Below, in pieces: positions 47,587 through 56,906 of a stretch of 59,186 bases of DNA (its first letter is position 1; every line of letters begins with the position of its first letter). The position numbers were made by a program, and so were the translations under genes. This DNA comes from Castellaniella sp035707805 (GTDB lineage: Bacteria; Pseudomonadota; Gammaproteobacteria; Burkholderiales; Burkholderiaceae_B). The stretch is from positions 1-59,186 of the forward strand of contig DASSTS010000032.1 of the NCBI GenBank assembly GCA_035707805.1. Reading direction: 5' to 3'. The notes below the pieces were generated by a model that saw only the letters and a program-made list of their open reading frames with translations, searched no databases and was not told where the DNA came from.

Positions 47587-48492
47587 ATGGACCGCATTCA
47601 GGATATGCAGGTGTTCAAGCGCGTGGCCGAACTCAGCGGCTTCAGCGCGGCGGCCGACAGCCTGGGCCTGCCCAAGGCCACGGTATCGGGCGCCGTGCGC
47701 CGGCTGGAAGACCGGCTGGGCACCCGGCTGCTGCACCGGACCACGCGCCGGGTGCGCCTGACGCAGGATGGCGAGGTGTTCTACCAGCGCTGCCACGACC
47801 TGCTGGCCGAGATGGAGGAACTGGAGACCCTGTTCCTGAGCAACGACGAGGCGCTGAGCGGCGTCATCCGCACCGACATGTCCAACGGCATCCTGCAGAA
47901 CCTGATCCTGGGGCGCCTGCCCGAATTCCTGGAGGCGCACCCCCTGCTCAAGGTGGAGATGAGCAGCACCGACCAGTTCGTCGACCTGGTGCGCGGCGGA
48001 TTCGACTGCGTGTTTCGCGTGGGCGAACCCGGCGACGTGAACCTGGCCGCGCGCCGGCTGGGGCGCCTGCCGTTCGTCAATGGCGCCAGCCCGGCCTATC
48101 TCGAGCGCCACGGCGTGCCGCGCACCCTGGACGATCTGCGCCATCACCGGCTGATCCATTACGTCAGTCACCTGGGCGCGGACGACCCGGGATTCGAATA
48201 CCCCGTCCGCAACGGATACGAGCTGCTGCCCATGCCGGGCGCGTTGACGGTCAATCACGTCCATGCCTACGAGTCGGCTGCGATCGCGGGCCTGGGCATC
48301 ATCCAGGCGCCGGAGGCGCGGATGCGGCAGTTGATCGACAGCGGCCAGATGGTCGAGATCCTGCCGCAGTACCGCCCGCGTCCTCTGCCGGTGTCCGTGC
48401 TTTATCCGGGGCGCCGCCACCTGGCGCGGCGCACCCTGGCATTCATGGACTGGGCGCAGTCCGTCGTCGATCCCATCCTCGAGAAGGACTAA
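47587..48492 (+). CDS. LysR regulator, divergent from the SDR gene
   Basis: A 301-residue LysR protein of the CrgA-like group. HTH: LSGFSAAADSLGLPKATVSG, then LEDRLGTRLLHRTTRRVRLT. It probably controls the adjacent SDR gene, as in many SDR/LysR pairs. It is convergent with the MarR gene. Confidence 0.9.
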   Translation: MDRIQDMQVFKRVAELSGFSAAADSLGLPKATVSGAVRRLEDRLGTRLLHRTTRRVRLTQDGEVFYQRCHDLLAEMEELETLFLSNDEALSGVIRTDMSNGILQNLILGRLPEFLEAHPLLKVEMSSTDQFVDLVRGGFDCVFRVGEPGDVNLAARRLGRLPFVNGASPAYLERHGVPRTLDDLRHHRLIHYVSHLGADDPGFEYPVRNGYELLPMPGALTVNHVHAYESAAIAGLGIIQAPEARMRQLIDSGQMVEILPQYRPRPLPVSVLYPGRRHLARRTLAFMDWAQSVVDPILEKD

Positions 48493-48525
48493 GCCGCCAG
48501 TTGACACATCCAGGCCAGATCGCGA

Positions 48526-48978
48526 TTACGATGCGGCCTCGGCGCCTGTCAACCGGTCGAGGTTGTCGATCATCCGCGTCAGCAGATCCACGAGCTGCGA
48601 GGCTTCGGCGTCCGAGAATCCGGCCAGGGCCTGCCGATTGCCTTCGAACAGTGTGGCGATTGCCTGGGGCATGCGCTCCCGCGCAGCTCTCGTCAGCACG
48701 ATCCTGCTGCTCCGGCCGTCCGACGGATCGCGCGTCCGCTCGATCAGCCCATCCCGTTCCATGCGGGCAAGCATCTGCGCCATCGGCGGCTGCCCTATCC
48801 TGGCGAACCGCGCCAGGTCGCGCTGGGTGCGGGCGTCCCCGTCCTGCAAGGCCACCAGCACCGGCAAATGCCCGACGCCAAAGCCGAGCGGCTTGAGGCG
48901 GGATTCGCTCAGGCGCGCAAAGCCGCGGGCCGCGAGACTGATGAGATGCCCCGGCGTGGAAAGCACTTCGTCGACCAT
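48526..48978 (-). CDS. MarR-family regulator
   Basis: A 150-residue MarR protein. wHTH: RTQRDLARFARIGQPPMAQMLARMERDGLIERTRDPSDGR; only the parts around the recognition helix and wing are quoted here as the family mark, and the DxR motif of the wing is intact. AGGAG lies close before the ATG. It is divergent from a SnoaL-like gene, which is the likely target. An A/T-rich dyad is in between. Confidence 0.88.
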   Translation of the reverse strand: MVDEVLSTPGHLISLAARGFARLSESRLKPLGFGVGHLPVLVALQDGDARTQRDLARFARIGQPPMAQMLARMERDGLIERTRDPSDGRSSRIVLTRAARERMPQAIATLFEGNRQALAGFSDAEASQLVDLLTRMIDNLDRLTGAEAAS

Positions 48979-49011
48979 ATCACTCCTTTCATCCAGGCTT
49001 GACCGGATTAC

Positions 49012-49025
49012 ATATGCACGTATAT
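49012..49025. promoter_or_regulatory. A/T-rich dyad, candidate MarR operator
   Basis: ATATGCACGTATAT: outer ATAT arms match exactly, the inner bases partly. It lies 34 bases before the MarR start. Confidence 0.4.
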
Positions 49026-49093
49026 ATTAACAGCGATTCCTGCGCGCGGCGGCGCGCCGCAGCCCCCTCTTCACCGCTCCCGAGGAAACCACC

Positions 49094-49471
49094 ATGCCAG
49101 AAAGCGACATCGACGTCGTCAAGAGAATGTACGACTGTTTCAACGCGCGGGACATCGAGGGCGTCCTCGCCGCCCTCGACAAGACCGTTGCCTGGGCCAA
49201 CGGCATGGAGGGAGGCCATGTGCACGGACGCGAGGCGGTGCGCGATTACTGGACACGCCAGTGGGCGCTCGTGCGCCCCCGCGTCGAGCCGGTCGCATTT
49301 CAATGCACGCCGGACGGCGCCATCGTCGTCGAGGTGGTCCAGTCACTCTTCGATCTGGACGGCCAGCCGCTGGACACGCAAGTCCAGGGATTGGCCAACA
49401 AGACAGTGCGGCATATCTTCCAGATGAACAACGGGACTGTTGCGCGCTTCGATATCCAGGCTGACGCCTGA
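49094..49471 (+). CDS. SnoaL-like (NTF2-fold) protein
   Basis: A 125-residue small alpha+beta protein of the NTF2/SnoaL-like superfamily: VVKRMYDCFNARDIEGVLAA at the N-terminus, GREAVRDYW in the middle and a beta-rich C-terminus. Such proteins are small-molecule isomerases, hydrolases or non-catalytic binders; none of these roles can be chosen here. GAGGAAACCACC precedes the ATG. It is paired with the divergent MarR gene. Confidence 0.75.
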   Translation: MPESDIDVVKRMYDCFNARDIEGVLAALDKTVAWANGMEGGHVHGREAVRDYWTRQWALVRPRVEPVAFQCTPDGAIVVEVVQSLFDLDGQPLDTQVQGLANKTVRHIFQMNNGTVARFDIQADA

Positions 49472-49578
49472 ATCGCAGAAAGCCGTTCAAGTCTCGGCCT
49501 GCATCGCCAAGCGCCCGGTTTCACGAGGACGGTCATGGTCGCGGCAGCGGTTTGTCGATGCGGCGGCGGCCATCACGC

Positions 49579-50457
49579 CTACCCGGCAAGCGTGAGCCGG
49601 CCGTCCGGATACCGGGCGCTCATGAAGTCCACGAACGCGCGGACCTTGGGGCTGGGCAGACGGCGGGAAGTATGCAGGACCCAGAGTTCGATCACGGTCG
49701 CCGTCACGCCCCACTGAACCAATTCGCCGCTTGCCAGGCTCGACCCGATGATGGATTGCGGCAGCAAGGCGGCGCCCACGCCTGCGAGTGCCGCATCGCG
49801 GACGACCAGCAGCGAAGAGGCGCGCAGCACAGGCTGGGGGTCCATCACGAGCCGGCCGTTTTCGACGGACCAGGGGCCGCTGCCATACGAAGACAGCACG
49901 GCCGCCGGCACCGGCACGGACTTCCCGCCGCCGGCAGCCGGCCGCGGAATCGAAGGCGCGGCCGCGACGACGAGCTGGTCCTTGGCGAAGCAGCGGCCCA
50001 CCAGTGTGCTGTCTTTCCGTGGATTGGTCCGGATGGCGACATCGAAATGTTCATCGATGAGATCGACCGTGCGGTCTTCGGATACGACGTCCAGCAGGAC
50101 GTCCGGATAGGCTGCGAGGAATTCCGCGCCCAGCTTGCCGAAGGCGAGCTGCGAGAACAACAACGGCGCAGCGACCCGCAAATGGCCTCTCGGTCTGGTG
50201 CAACCGTCGCGCACAGCCGCAACAGCCTCTGAGATCTCCCGCAGGGGATCTTCGCTGCGAGCCAGCAACAGTTGCCCCGCTTCGGTCAGGACCAGGCGCC
50301 TGGCGCCACGTTCCAGCAAACGCACGCCCAGCGCCTCTTCCAGATCGGAGATCCGGCGCGACAAGGTCGCCTTGGATCGTCCGCTGGCGCGGCTCGCTTT
50401 TCCGAGGCCGCCATGCGCCGCCACCAACGCGAAATCCTCGAGGAAACTGAGATTCAT
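49579..50457 (-). CDS. LysR regulator, divergent from the OYE gene
   Basis: A 292-residue LysR protein. HTH: HGGLGKASRASGRSKATLSR, then LEEALGVRLLERGARRLVLT. The ATG at 50457 fits the family start although its ribosome site is weak. Overlapping palindromes lie 15 bases before this start, so it probably controls itself and the ene-reductase gene. Confidence 0.88.
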   Translation of the reverse strand: MNLSFLEDFALVAAHGGLGKASRASGRSKATLSRRISDLEEALGVRLLERGARRLVLTEAGQLLLARSEDPLREISEAVAAVRDGCTRPRGHLRVAAPLLFSQLAFGKLGAEFLAAYPDVLLDVVSEDRTVDLIDEHFDVAIRTNPRKDSTLVGRCFAKDQLVVAAAPSIPRPAAGGGKSVPVPAAVLSSYGSGPWSVENGRLVMDPQPVLRASSLLVVRDAALAGVGAALLPQSIIGSSLASGELVQWGVTATVIELWVLHTSRRLPSPKVRAFVDFMSARYPDGRLTLAG

Positions 50458-50471
50458 GCGTTTCAATATTG

Positions 50472-50491
50472 GAACAGTATGTTCACATACT
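50472..50491. promoter_or_regulatory. Overlapping palindromes, candidate LysR operator
   Basis: GAACA-GTA-TGTTC (50472-50484) and AGTATG-TTCA-CATACT (50476-50491) are both perfect and overlap. They sit between the divergent LysR and OYE genes. Confidence 0.6.
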
Positions 50492-50597
50492 ATCACTTCC
50501 ATGCTTCATATGAAACAGACTATCGTGATGACACCCTCTGCGCCCACACCGTCTGGTCGACGCCGCAGAGTCCCATCCCAGATTCAGGAACGATCCC

Positions 50598-51674
50598 ATG
50601 CCCCCAGAATTGTTCAGCCCCATCCGCGTCGGACGCTGCTTGCTTTCCAGTCGACTGGCGATGGCGCCCATGACCCGGTCCCGCGCCCGTCCCGACGGCG
50701 TCCCCGGCGAACTGGCCGCCGAATACTATGCCCAACGCGCCACCATCGGCCTCATCATCACCGAAGGCACTCAACCGTCGGACGATGGTCAGGGCTATCT
50801 GGCCACACCCGGCATTTACACCGATGCCCACGTCGCAGGGTGGAAGCGCATCACCTCTGCGGTACACGACAAAGGCGGGCACCTCTTCATCCAGCTCATG
50901 CATGCGGGGCGGATGTCTCACCCGGACAACACGCCGCACCACCGGCAGGGCGTGGCCCCTTCCGCCATTGCGCCGGGCGCGTCGATGTTCACGGCCAACG
51001 GCCTGCGGGAGATCCCCACGCCGCGCGCCTTGACCCTCGAAGAGATCCGCCGGACGATCGCGGACTTCCGTCTCGCCGCACGGCACGCGATCGACGCGGG
51101 CGCCGACGGAGTCGAGATCCACGGGGCCAATGCCTACCTGGTGCACCAGTTCCTCGCCCCCAGCGCCAACACGCGCACCGACCAATACGGCGGGACGATC
51201 CCGAACCGCGCCCGCTTTGCGCTCGACATCGCCCGCGAGGTCGCCCGCGAGATCGGGGCCGAACGCACCGCCATACGTCTGTCGCCGGGAATGAACCTGT
51301 GGGGAATCGACGAAGGGCCGGAGAGCGGGGACCTCTACCGCCACCTGGTCGCGGAACTCGATCGGCTGGACCTCGCCTATCTGCACATCGCCCACCAGCG
51401 CGATGAGGCGTTGCTGGGAGACATCCGGCGCCTGTGGAAGAACCCCCTCATGCTCAACCGCGCGGGACGGCCGCGCGACCAGATCGGGGCCGATGTGGTA
51501 AGCGGTCTGGCGGACCTGGAATCCTACGGGCAATTCGTACTGGCAAATCCGGATTTCAGGGCAAGGCTCCAGGCACAGGCAGATCTGAACCCCGCCGACC
51601 GCGACACTTTCTTTGGCGGGGCGGCCAAGGGCTATACCGATTATCCCGAACTGCGCAGGCCCGTGGCGGCCTGA
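50598..51674 (+). CDS. Old Yellow Enzyme family NADH:flavin oxidoreductase
   Basis: A 358-residue FMN enzyme of the OYE family (NemA/xenobiotic reductase type). Seen: APMTRSRA near the N-terminus, QLMHAGRMSH, GVEIHGANAYLVHQF (the His/Asn pair that holds the substrate carbonyl is HGAN) and NTRTDQYGG. It reduces activated C=C bonds of enones, maleimides or nitro compounds with NAD(P)H. The divergent LysR gene and operator suggest induction by an electrophile. Confidence 0.93.
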   Translation: MPPELFSPIRVGRCLLSSRLAMAPMTRSRARPDGVPGELAAEYYAQRATIGLIITEGTQPSDDGQGYLATPGIYTDAHVAGWKRITSAVHDKGGHLFIQLMHAGRMSHPDNTPHHRQGVAPSAIAPGASMFTANGLREIPTPRALTLEEIRRTIADFRLAARHAIDAGADGVEIHGANAYLVHQFLAPSANTRTDQYGGTIPNRARFALDIAREVAREIGAERTAIRLSPGMNLWGIDEGPESGDLYRHLVAELDRLDLAYLHIAHQRDEALLGDIRRLWKNPLMLNRAGRPRDQIGADVVSGLADLESYGQFVLANPDFRARLQAQADLNPADRDTFFGGAAKGYTDYPELRRPVAA

Positions 51675-51718
51675 AGCGGCACCGCGCCGCCGGCATGTCG
51701 GGCCGGATTCCCCGACGC

Positions 51719-53158
51719 TCAGGCGACGATGACGCGGGGACGGGCCTCGCCTTGGGCGGCGGCGCTGCCGTGCCCCCCGATAAGGCCCCACGCAGCCGCA
51801 ATGCGGTCGACGGCGCTGCGCAGCTCGGCCGCGGGCCGCGACCAGGGCAGGCGCACGAACGAATCCAGCCCGCCGCTGGGGGAAAAGACCGGTCCGGGAG
51901 AGATGAAGACCTGGCTGTGCGCCAGGGCGGCGGCCAGGGCGGTCGCGCTCCGGTGCGGCAGCTCGCACCACAGAGCCAGGCCCCCCGAGGGCCGCGTGAA
52001 CCGCCAGTCGGGCAGTTGCGCCGATACCGCCTCGACCAGGGCATCGCGCTGCCTGCGCAGGCGATCCAGGTGCCCCGCCGAGACCGGCCCCTGGCGCAGC
52101 AGGTGCGCCGCGGCGAGCTGCTCGACCACGGGCACGCCCAGGTCCAGCGACATGCGCGCGCGGGTCACCCGCTCCACGCAGGGGCGCGGGACCCGGATCC
52201 AACCCACGCGCAAGCCGCCCCAGAACACCTTGCTCATGCTGCCCAGCGTGAAGGCGTCCGGGTCGAAGGCCGCGAACGGCGGCGGCATGCGCCCCTCGTC
52301 CAGCGCCAGGGCGTGATGGGTCTCGTCCACGATCGCAATGGTGCCGTGGGCGCGCAGCTGCGCGCCCAGCCGCTCGCGCTGCTCCGCGCCCATCAGTGCG
52401 CCCGTGGGGTTCTGGAAATCGGGAATGAGATAGGCGAAGTCCAGCCGCACCTGCCGCACGGTATCCAGGATGCTGGAGAGATCCCAGCCGTTCGCGTCCA
52501 GGGCGGCCTCATGCAGCTGCAAGCCCGAGGCCCTCAGCATCTCGGCGGCATTGGGATAGGTGGGAGACTCGACCAGCGCATGGCCGCGGCGCGGGGCGAA
52601 GGCCCTCACGACCACGCTGGCGGCGGTCAGCGCCCCCGGCGTGACCACGATTTGCGCCGGCTCGGTGGGCAGTCCCCGGGCGGCATAGGATGCGGCGATC
52701 GCCTCCTGCAGCACCGGCAGGCCCGAGGGGAAGTAACCGTGCCCGCCGAGGTAGGCGGGCAAATCCGAGACCGCCGCCGCGTAGGCGGCCATCACCTCGG
52801 CCGGGGCGGAATCAGCCGCGCAGCTGAGATCGATGCTGCCCTCGCCCGCGCCCCCCGCCACCAGGACGCGATCGTGCGCGCGCTCGCGGCCGCCCGGCAC
52901 CGCGGTGAACGTCCCCGACCCCTGCGCGGCGCGCGCGTAGCCGGTGTCGCGCAAGGCGGCGTAGGCCCGGGTCACGGTCGTGCGGGACAGCTCCAGGGCT
53001 CCGGCCAGCTCCCGCTCGCTGGGCAGGCGCACCCCCAGGGGGATGCGGCCGTCGCCGATGAGCAGGGTCAGCGCGTCGGCCAGGCCCGCGTAGGCCGGCC
53101 CCTTGGGTAAAGCGCCCATGAGCTGGCGCACGCGGCGCGCGGAAATGGCTTCTTTCAT
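51719..53158 (-). CDS. MocR-family regulator (GntR HTH fused to aminotransferase)
   Basis: A 479-residue MocR/PdxR-type regulator. The N-terminal GntR wHTH has RLPSERELAGALELSRTTVTRAY shortened here to its core SERELAGALELSRTTV; the large C-terminal domain is an aminotransferase fold with DFQNPTGALM and the PLP lysine in GSMSKVFWGGLRVGW. The divergent neighbour is a YczE-type membrane protein; MocR (YczR)-yczE pairs are known in several bacteria. It probably binds the inverted repeat in the 62-base gap and controls that gene. Confidence 0.92.
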   Translation of the reverse strand: MKEAISARRVRQLMGALPKGPAYAGLADALTLLIGDGRIPLGVRLPSERELAGALELSRTTVTRAYAALRDTGYARAAQGSGTFTAVPGGRERAHDRVLVAGGAGEGSIDLSCAADSAPAEVMAAYAAAVSDLPAYLGGHGYFPSGLPVLQEAIAASYAARGLPTEPAQIVVTPGALTAASVVVRAFAPRRGHALVESPTYPNAAEMLRASGLQLHEAALDANGWDLSSILDTVRQVRLDFAYLIPDFQNPTGALMGAEQRERLGAQLRAHGTIAIVDETHHALALDEGRMPPPFAAFDPDAFTLGSMSKVFWGGLRVGWIRVPRPCVERVTRARMSLDLGVPVVEQLAAAHLLRQGPVSAGHLDRLRRQRDALVEAVSAQLPDWRFTRPSGGLALWCELPHRSATALAAALAHSQVFISPGPVFSPSGGLDSFVRLPWSRPAAELRSAVDRIAAAWGLIGGHGSAAAQGEARPRVIVA

Positions 53159-53163
53159 AGTGT

Positions 53164-53181
53164 CCACTTTATTGCAAGTGG
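53164..53181. promoter_or_regulatory. Inverted repeat between MocR and yczE-like genes
   Basis: CCACTT and AAGTGG flank TATTGC in the short divergent promoter region. It is a candidate MocR operator. Confidence 0.55.
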
Positions 53182-53220
53182 CTATTTTCAACAAGGCCAA
53201 TCGCGAGCAAGATACAGGCC

Positions 53221-53889
53221 ATGGATACCTCTGCTCAACTTGCCCAACTGGGCCCCCTGGAACAACTGCGCGCGGGACGCCTGGCCCGCCGGATCGCGCA
53301 ACTGATGATCGGCCTGTCGCTCTACGGCATTTCGATGGCGATGATGATCCGCGGCCAGCTCGGGCTTGCGCCCTGGGACGCCCTGCACATCGGCGTGACC
53401 CGGCACCTGCCCCTGAGCTTCGGGGAAGTCGTCATCGCTCTGTCCTTCGTGGTGCTGCTGCTGTGGATCCCCTTGCGCGAGATCCCCGGCATCGGCACCG
53501 TCGCCAATGCCTTCACCATCGGCGCGGTGGCCGATCTGGCCCTGCGGGCGCTGGAGACGCCCGAGCATTTCTGGGGGCGCCTGGCCCTCACCGCGGGCGG
53601 GGTGCTGGTGTGCGGGCTGGGCTCGGCGCTGTACATCGGCGCCCAGCTCGGGCGGGGCCCGCGCGACGGCCTGATGACGGGATTCCACCGCGTGACGGGG
53701 CTGTCGCTGCGCCTGGTGCGCACAGTCATCGAGCTGACCGTGCTGGCGGGCGGCCTGCTGCTGGGCGGCCTGGGGCTGTTCGGCATCGGCACCGTGCTGT
53801 TCGCCCTGGGCATCGGCCCGCTGACGCAGGCGCTGCTGCCCTGGACGCTGGTGGGCGTCAGGGCCGGCGCGCAGGCGCCGGACGCCTGA
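53221..53889 (+). CDS. YczE/YyaS/YitT-family membrane protein
   Basis: A 222-residue protein with about five or six membrane segments. The family marks are a Gly-rich start of helix 1 with GLAPWDALHIG and the matching repeat GRGPRDGLMTG later, suggesting two related halves. The family's function is unknown; its regular link to MocR regulators hints at an amine- or pyridoxal-related compound. It is divergent from the MocR gene. Confidence 0.85.
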   Translation: MDTSAQLAQLGPLEQLRAGRLARRIAQLMIGLSLYGISMAMMIRGQLGLAPWDALHIGVTRHLPLSFGEVVIALSFVVLLLWIPLREIPGIGTVANAFTIGAVADLALRALETPEHFWGRLALTAGGVLVCGLGSALYIGAQLGRGPRDGLMTGFHRVTGLSLRLVRTVIELTVLAGGLLLGGLGLFGIGTVLFALGIGPLTQALLPWTLVGVRAGAQAPDA

Positions 53890-53946
53890 GAAATGGCGTG
53901 AGGCGGATGATGCGCCTTTTACGTCTCCAGGAAAGCGCCGGTTCGC

Positions 53947-54957
53947 TCAGGCTTGCGCCGCACCGGCCTCCGACGGCCTGCCCTCTGGTGGAACGCCATA
54001 GCTGTTCAACTCGCCACGCCATTTGCTTCTCTGAAGGAACCGCTCCCAGGTCAAGGTATCGGGATTGATCTTCCGGCTCCATTCCATATCACGACCGGGT
54101 GCGTAATAGCCGTACTTGACCGCATATTCCACCATGCCGACCAACTCGCGCACGAGGTACTCATTCGCACCGAATGCCGGAAAATGTCGCAGCAGTTCCT
54201 CGCGCGTATAAGCCGAGGCATAGTGGGCTCTCTGCCCTGATACCTTGGAAAACGTTGCCACCATCTGTCGCGCCGTCAGGATCTCGCCGATGACTGGCAT
54301 GGCTTTGCCAGCGTATTTCTCCGGATGGTCGAAGATTTCCAATACGGCGGGACCGGCCGCAGTGAGCGGGTCCACGAACGGTATTGGCACTTCCGGCGGC
54401 AGATAGATGGCGAAGGTCAGACTGCCGTCGGGACCACGCCGAGGGACGTAGTACTCCAGAAAATTGCTGTAGAAGAACGCCAGGTAGATGAAAGCGCTGC
54501 GCATGGGCAGAGCGCGGATGTGCTCCTCCACGAGCGCCTTTTCGGTGAAATGCGGTACCCACAGGGCGCCGCCGGTGCGCGTCTCGACGTTCTCCAAGCC
54601 GCTCCACACAACGTGCTGCACGCCTGCGGCGTGCGCCGCATCGGCCAGTTCGCACCCGAGCGCCAGCTCGGGCTGGCGGGGTGGCCGCACTGGCGTGGTC
54701 GGCGGCGTCATCAGGAAGGCCCCATCAGAGCCGCGCATTGCGGCAGTGAATTCGGCCTGGCGGCCCAGTTCCAGAGGAACGGCTACGATCTCGGCGCCCT
54801 GCTCGGCCAACTGACGTATCGGCGCGCTGTCCGTGCGCCGGCCCAGGGCGCGCACCCGGTAACGGCCGCTGGCGAGCAAGGCAGTCGCCACACTGCGCCC
54901 CTGCTTGCTGGACGCGCCGGCCACGGTGATCAAGGGCTTGTGCAAGGTGGATGGCAT
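53947..54957 (-). CDS. NmrA-like NAD(P)-binding protein
   Basis: A 336-residue atypical SDR of the NmrA/HSCARG-like group. The nucleotide loop GASSKQGRSVA replaces the usual GxxGxxG form (here GxxxxxG), and VVWSGLENVE and EYLVREL-type segments follow. Members act as redox sensors or as reductases of quinones or isoflavone-like compounds. The ATG at 54957 has GGAG 9 bases upstream. It is divergent from a LysR gene with a palindrome in between. From here to 58.9 kb codons end in A or T more often than in the catabolic genes. Confidence 0.82.
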   Translation of the reverse strand: MPSTLHKPLITVAGASSKQGRSVATALLASGRYRVRALGRRTDSAPIRQLAEQGAEIVAVPLELGRQAEFTAAMRGSDGAFLMTPPTTPVRPPRQPELALGCELADAAHAAGVQHVVWSGLENVETRTGGALWVPHFTEKALVEEHIRALPMRSAFIYLAFFYSNFLEYYVPRRGPDGSLTFAIYLPPEVPIPFVDPLTAAGPAVLEIFDHPEKYAGKAMPVIGEILTARQMVATFSKVSGQRAHYASAYTREELLRHFPAFGANEYLVRELVGMVEYAVKYGYYAPGRDMEWSRKINPDTLTWERFLQRSKWRGELNSYGVPPEGRPSEAGAAQA

Positions 54958-54976
54958 GCGGTTTCTCCGGTGACAG

Positions 54977-54995
54977 GCAAGCGACTCCCGCTTGC
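54977..54995. promoter_or_regulatory. Palindrome between NmrA-like and LysR genes
   Basis: GCAAGCG and CGCTTGC form a perfect 7-base inverted repeat around ACTCC. It lies 20 bases before the NmrA-like start and is a candidate LysR operator. Confidence 0.6.
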
Positions 54996-55067
54996 GAATG
55001 AGCATCCAGTTTCCACCGGCCAGAGCCATATGTGAAATGGCGAATTTTCTGCGCTACTATCCAAGCC

Positions 55068-55970
55068 ATGGATACCAAGCGCACGGATCTCAATCTCCTG
55101 GCCACGCTGGAGGCCCTGCTGGCGGAACAGAACGTGACCAAGGCGGCAAGCCGCTTGCACCTCAGTCAACCCGCGGTGAGTGCGCAACTGAGCCGCCTGC
55201 GCGACATGTTCGACGATCCGCTGCTGATTCCGGCGCAGCGGGGCATGACACCCACCGCCAAGGCGCTGGAGTTGCTCGATCCCCTTCGCCTCGCGCTGGA
55301 TCAGGTGCGTGCGACCCTGGCTGAACACCGCCACTTCGACCCGATGAAGGCCCGGCTCACGGTTGCCATAGCGTGCACGGACTACCTGCAAACGAGCGTG
55401 GTTCAGCCGCTGGCGGTTGCGCTACGGAAGCGGGCACCCGGCATACGGATTGCCTTGCGCCATCTCGATCCGCCGAAGCTGGAAGCGCAGATGGCCAATG
55501 GCGAGGTGGACCTGGCACTGATGACGCCCGAGCAAGGCCCACCCAGTTTGCGCAGTCGCCATTTGTTCGACGAGCGCTACGTGCTTATCGGCCGGCATCG
55601 GCATCCCAAACTGCGACGCGGAATTTCCGTAGAACAGTACGCGCAGCTGGATCACGTCATCGTCTCGCTGCGCGGCGGCGACTTCACGACCTCCGTTGAC
55701 GACGGGCTCACCGCTCTGGGCTGCAAGCGCAATGTCGTTCTTTCCGCGGCATCGTTCCTGTCAGTGCCTGAAATCGTCGCCAACTCTGATTTTGTGGCTC
55801 TGGTGCCCGAAAGGCTGGTCCGTCATCGCAGCGATGCGCTCAAAGTGATCGAATGCCCATTCCCCGTCCCGGGTTTTGCCGTACGCATGCTGTGGCATGA
55901 GCGTACTCACGGGCACAGTGGGCTGCGCTGGCTACGTGATGTCGTCATCGAGTCGGCGGGCGAGCGGTAA
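55068..55970 (+). CDS. LysR regulator (NodD/LinR-like type), divergent from the NmrA-like gene
   Basis: A 300-residue LysR protein. It begins with DLNLLATLEALLAEQNVTKA and has RLHLSQPAVSAQLSRLR, then FDDPLLIPAQRGMTPT, features of the NodD/LinR/PcpR-like LysR group. I chose the ATG at 55068 by family start. It probably regulates the NmrA-like gene. It is convergent with the lactonase-like gene. Confidence 0.9.
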   Translation: MDTKRTDLNLLATLEALLAEQNVTKAASRLHLSQPAVSAQLSRLRDMFDDPLLIPAQRGMTPTAKALELLDPLRLALDQVRATLAEHRHFDPMKARLTVAIACTDYLQTSVVQPLAVALRKRAPGIRIALRHLDPPKLEAQMANGEVDLALMTPEQGPPSLRSRHLFDERYVLIGRHRHPKLRRGISVEQYAQLDHVIVSLRGGDFTTSVDDGLTALGCKRNVVLSAASFLSVPEIVANSDFVALVPERLVRHRSDALKVIECPFPVPGFAVRMLWHERTHGHSGLRWLRDVVIESAGER

Positions 55971-56033
55971 CCCGACGCGTCCGGGCACGGGCCCGCCCCT
56001 TTACAGCTGCGGCGCGCCGCTGGCCCATTCCTG

Positions 56034-56897
56034 CTAATGCAGGTAAGCGGGAAAATGTGGCAGCAGGGCCATATCGCGTGGATCGTGCTGGATCACCACC
56101 CGCGCATGCGTGCGCGCGGCAATGGCTTCGAACCGATCCATCGATTCCAGCGTGGCCGCCCGGCTTGTGTTCACCCTGGGAACACGACGCAACTGACGTG
56201 CTTCGCGACTGTGGTAGAGGTCGCCGCTGAGCAATACGGTTCCGGCTTGCGGCAGCCGCACTTCCAGCACCTGATGACCGGACGTGTGGCCTGGCATGAG
56301 CAACAAACGAACAGTGCCGTCGCCAAACACATCGGCATCGCCGTCGATGATGCGGGTCTTCGCGTCTTTGTATGCACTGACCAGCGTCAGCGGCTCGAAC
56401 GGTGGCGGTTTGGGGCCGGTTGCCGCGGCCAACTCCTTGCGCTGCAGGATCCAAGTAGCCTTGTCAAACAGATTGGCGTTGCCGGTATGGTCCACGTGCC
56501 AGTGCGAGAACGCCAAGTCATCGATATCTGATGGCTTCAGGCCCAGCCTCTTCAACTGGTCGGCCAACTTCACCGGCACGGTGGCGCGGATGCCAGGCGC
56601 AAGTTGCACGCCATCCGGGTGCCCGGCAATGTCATCACCCAGGCCGGTATCCCACAGCAGAGTACCTTTTGGGTGGCGAATCAGGAAGCACGGTGCGGAC
56701 ATGGCGCCGGGCTTGCCATCGAGCGCGCCACTGTCGTCAAACATGCCCAGGTCGCGAAACGCCAGATGGCCGCAGTCCAGCGCATACAAGCGAATCGCGG
56801 GAAGTGCGTCGGCACAGTGGACGGGTGCGGCGCATGCCGCCAGCAGCAAGGGCAGCAGGGCGCGCGTGAGCCGCCTTAAAGAAGGAAGAAAGCGCAT
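56034..56897 (-). CDS. MBL-fold lactonase-like lipoprotein
   Basis: A 287-residue metallo-beta-lactamase-fold protein. The signal peptide has a lipobox, LAAC, with Cys22, so it is probably a lipoprotein facing the periplasm. The metal motif HWHVDH is complete, followed by MPGHTSGH, LLSGDLYHS and a late HDPRD, the pattern of the N-acyl-homoserine-lactone lactonase (AiiA/AttM) group. Quorum-signal or other lactone hydrolysis is likely but not proven. It lies 9 bases after the ADH gene on the same strand, so both may be controlled by the LysR at 58.0 kb. Confidence 0.82.
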   Translation of the reverse strand: MRFLPSLRRLTRALLPLLLAACAAPVHCADALPAIRLYALDCGHLAFRDLGMFDDSGALDGKPGAMSAPCFLIRHPKGTLLWDTGLGDDIAGHPDGVQLAPGIRATVPVKLADQLKRLGLKPSDIDDLAFSHWHVDHTGNANLFDKATWILQRKELAAATGPKPPPFEPLTLVSAYKDAKTRIIDGDADVFGDGTVRLLLMPGHTSGHQVLEVRLPQAGTVLLSGDLYHSREARQLRRVPRVNTSRAATLESMDRFEAIAARTHARVVIQHDPRDMALLPHFPAYLH

Positions 56898-56906
56898 GGA
56901 GAACCC

